Shown: positions 5,685 to 7,860 of the stretch, piece by piece
How positions within the stretch are numbered: position 1 is the first letter of the stretch
Layout: each line of letters opens with the position of its first letter
Assembly (NCBI GenBank): GCA_013140955.1
Contig: JABFRY010000019.1
Coordinates: 1-7,860 of the forward strand
Origin: Acidobacteriota bacterium
GTDB taxonomy: Bacteria > Acidobacteriota > Vicinamibacteria > Vicinamibacterales > UBA2999
Length of the DNA stretch: 7,860 nucleotides
Direction: 5' to 3'
Made by a program: the position numbers and the translations under genes
The notes under the pieces: generated by a model
Told to the model about the DNA's origin: nothing
The model's database searches: none
Seen by the model: the letters and a program-made list of their open reading frames with translations, nothing else

Positions 5685-7859
5685 TCACACCGCCTGCGGC
5701 TGGCCCTTCGTGAACCGCAGACCCTCGGCCCCGGCATCCACGACCACGCGATCCCCTTCGCCGAACTCGCCTTCGAGCACGCGGATGGCCAGCGGGTCCA
5801 GCACCCGGCGCTGAATCGTCCGCTTGAGGGGCCGGGCGCCGTACATCGGGTCGTAGCCCTCCTGCACCAGGAACTCCCGCGCCGCGGCGGTGAGCTCCAC
5901 GTGGATCTTCCGCTCCTCGAGACGCTTCAGCAGGCCCTTCACCTGGATGTCGATGATCGACGCCATGTGCTCGAGCCGCAGCCCGTGGAAGAAGATCACC
6001 TCGTCGATCCGGTTGATGAACTCGGGCCGGAAGTGCTGGCGCAGCGCCTCGGTCACCTTCCGGCGCACCCCTTCCGAGAGGTCGCCGGAGTGCTCGGCGA
6101 TGAACTCGCTCCCGAGATTCGAGGTCATGATGACGACCACGTTCTTGAAGTCGACCGTCCGGCCCTTCGCATCGGTGAGACGCCCGTCGTCGAGCAGCTG
6201 CAGCAGCACGTTCAGCACTTCGGGGTGGGCCTTCTCCACCTCGTCGAAGAGCACCACCGCGTAGGGGCGTCGGCGGACGGCCTCGGTGAGCTGTCCGGCC
6301 TCGTCGTAGCCCACGTAGCCGGGGGGCGCCCCGATCAGCCGTGAGACGGTGTGCTTCTCCTGGTACTCCGACATGTCGATGCGGACCATTGCCTGCTCGT
6401 CGTCGAACAGGAACTCGGCGAGCGCCCGCGCCAGCTCCGTCTTGCCCACGCCGGTCGGGCCCAGGAAGATGAAGCTCCCGAGCGGCCGGTTCGGGTCCTG
6501 CAGACCGGCCCGCGCCCGGCGAATGGCATTGGCCGTGGCCGTCACGGCCTCGTCCTGACCGATCACGCGCTGGTGAAGCCGCTCCTCCATGTGAATCAGC
6601 TTCTGGATCTCACCCTCCATCAGCCGGCTCACCGGGATATTGGTCCACTTGGCCACCACCTCGGCGATGTCCTCCTCGTCCACCTCCTCCTTCAACATCC
6701 GTGCGGCTGCGGGGGTCTCCGCCAGGGTCTGCTGCGCCTGGATCTGCTTCTCGAGTTCGGGGATCCGCGCGTACTTGAGCTCGGACGCCTTCGCATAGTC
6801 GCCCACGCGTTCGGCGGCCTCGAGGGCGCGACGAGCGTCCTCGAGCGCCTGCTTCACTTCGCTCGTGCCGCTGATGGCCGCCTTCTCCTGTTCCCACTGC
6901 GCCTGCAGACGCGTCTGCTCCTCCTTGAGGTTGGCCAGCTCCTGTTCGAGCTTCGCCAGCCGGTCGAGGGACGCCTTGTCGGTTTCCTTGCGCATGGCCT
7001 CGCGCTCGATCTCGAGCTGGAGCACCCGGCGCCGCACCTCGTCGAGCTCGGCCGGCATCGAGTCGATCTCCATCCGCAGCTTCGAGGCCGCCTCGTCCAC
7101 CAGATCGATGGCCTTGTCCGGCAGGAACCGGTCGGCGATGTAGCGGTGCGAGAGCACGGCCGCGGCCACGAGCGCCGCGTCCTTGAACCGCACCTTGTGG
7201 TGGATCTCGTAGCGCTCGCGCAGGCCACGCAGGATCGAGATCGTGTCCTCGACGGTCGGCTCGTCCACCAGCACCGGCTGGAAGCGCCGCTCGAGCGCCG
7301 CGTCCTTCTCGATGTGCTTGCGGTACTCGTCGAGCGTCGTCGCGCCAATCGTGTGGAGCTCTCCGCGAGCCAGCATCGGCTTGAGCATCTGCGACGCGTC
7401 CATGGCGCCCTCGGCGGCGCCCGCGCCCACCACGGTGTGCAGCTCGTCGATGAACAGGATGATCTGTCCCTCCGAGTCCGTGATCTCCTTCAGCACCGCC
7501 TTGAGCCGCTCCTCGAACTCGCCCCGGTACTTCGCCCCGGCCACCAGCGCCCCCATGTCGAGCGCGAAGATCTTCTTGCTCTTGAGCCCCTCGGGCACGT
7601 CTCCGCGGATGATGCGCTGGGCGAGGCCTTCCACGATGGCCGTCTTGCCCACGCCGGGCTCGCCGATGAGCACCGGGTTGTTCTTCGTGCGCCGCGACAG
7701 CACCTGGATGACGCGCCGGACCTCTTCATCCCGCCCGATCACCGGATCGAGCTTGCCGGACCGGGCGAACTCCGTCAGATCGCGCCCGTAGCGGGTGAGG
7801 GCCTCGGAGGTCGTCTCCGGATTCTGGGCGGTCACGCGCTGGCTGCCGCGCCCCTGCGT
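5685..7859 (-). CDS. clpB: ATP-dependent disaggregase ClpB, N-terminal part outside window
   Basis: ClpB is a cytosolic hexameric AAA+ chaperone that pulls proteins out of aggregates together with DnaK. The frame is open from the right edge to the stop at 5685-5687, giving 724 residues. The GTG at 7833-7835 is not the true start, because the frame continues upstream with TQGRGSQR, resembling the linker before NBD1 in other ClpBs. About 140 residues (N-domain) are missing. Counting from that GTG, NBD1 has Walker A GEPGVGKT (58-65), pore loop KYRGEFE (Tyr103), Walker B IILFIDE (125-131) and ALERRF. A coiled-coil M-domain spans about 262-372, which separates ClpB from ClpA and ClpC. NBD2 has Walker A GPTGVGKTE (459-467), pore loop GYVGYD (506-511), Walker B VVLFDE (527-532), sensor TSNLGS, NRID arginine finger (Arg609) and sensor-2 GAR (666-668). 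All key residues are intact. It converges on ilvD and belongs to a separate transcription unit. Any heat-shock promoter lies outside the window. Confidence 0.97.
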   Translation of the reverse strand, partial: TQGRGSQRVTAQNPETTSEALTRYGRDLTEFARSGKLDPVIGRDEEVRRVIQVLSRRTKNNPVLIGEPGVGKTAIVEGLAQRIIRGDVPEGLKSKKIFALDMGALVAGAKYRGEFEERLKAVLKEITDSEGQIILFIDELHTVVGAGAAEGAMDASQMLKPMLARGELHTIGATTLDEYRKHIEKDAALERRFQPVLVDEPTVEDTISILRGLRERYEIHHKVRFKDAALVAAAVLSHRYIADRFLPDKAIDLVDEAASKLRMEIDSMPAELDEVRRRVLQLEIEREAMRKETDKASLDRLAKLEQELANLKEEQTRLQAQWEQEKAAISGTSEVKQALEDARRALEAAERVGDYAKASELKYARIPELEKQIQAQQTLAETPAAARMLKEEVDEEDIAEVVAKWTNIPVSRLMEGEIQKLIHMEERLHQRVIGQDEAVTATANAIRRARAGLQDPNRPLGSFIFLGPTGVGKTELARALAEFLFDDEQAMVRIDMSEYQEKHTVSRLIGAPPGYVGYDEAGQLTEAVRRRPYAVVLFDEVEKAHPEVLNVLLQLLDDGRLTDAKGRTVDFKNVVVIMTSNLGSEFIAEHSGDLSEGVRRKVTEALRQHFRPEFINRIDEVIFFHGLRLEHMASIIDIQVKGLLKRLEERKIHVELTAAAREFLVQEGYDPMYGARPLKRTIQRRVLDPLAIRVLEGEFGEGDRVVVDAGAEGLRFTKGQPQAV

Positions 7860-7860
7860 C

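Noticed and set aside
7833..7835. GTG as the clpB start codon
   Set aside because: The frame remains open to the window edge with family-like linker sequence, and a ClpB starting here would lack its N-domain only because of the window cut.

Overview
This is a GC-rich bacterial stretch (roughly 70% G+C by eye, with strong G/C preference at third codon positions). It carries a compact branched-chain amino acid operon facing a convergent chaperone gene. Protein style (plant/mycobacterial-like dihydroxy-acid dehydratase, class I ketol-acid reductoisomerase, acetolactate synthase with a mycobacterial-like substrate-channel segment) and base composition fit a soil-type lineage such as Acidobacteriota (Vicinamibacteria-like) or Gemmatimonadota. 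That placement is an impression only, because no rRNA or other phylogenetic marker is present.

Layout: (1) 3-374, plus strand: the 3' end of a CDGSH iron-sulfur protein with an Ala/Pro-rich tail. (2) 375-452: a short, relatively A+T-rich spacer with two dyad symmetries and a possible promoter. (3) 453-5478, plus strand: ilvB, ilvN, ilvC, ilvD. Gaps are 40 and 73 bases, then a 4-base ATGA overlap between ilvC and ilvD. (4) 5479-5684: a convergent intergenic region packed with inverted repeats. (5) 5685-7859, minus strand: the ClpB disaggregase gene, whose N-terminal part lies beyond the right edge.

The four ilv genes encode the whole shared valine/isoleucine route apart from the final transamination. 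IlvB plus its ACT-domain regulatory subunit IlvN make acetolactate or acetohydroxybutyrate. IlvC isomerises and reduces it. IlvD dehydrates the diol to the 2-keto acid. The ilvN-ilvC gap has an 11-bp GC hairpin just ahead of the strongest ribosome binding site in the operon, so expression may be tuned between the catalytic steps.

I see no mobile element, CRISPR array, tRNA or rRNA, and no evidence for a novel multi-gene system. The points worth a second look are small: the KARI cofactor-loop sequence, the upstream dyads, the ilvN-ilvC hairpin, the structured convergent spacer, and the CDGSH protein's long repeat-bearing tail.
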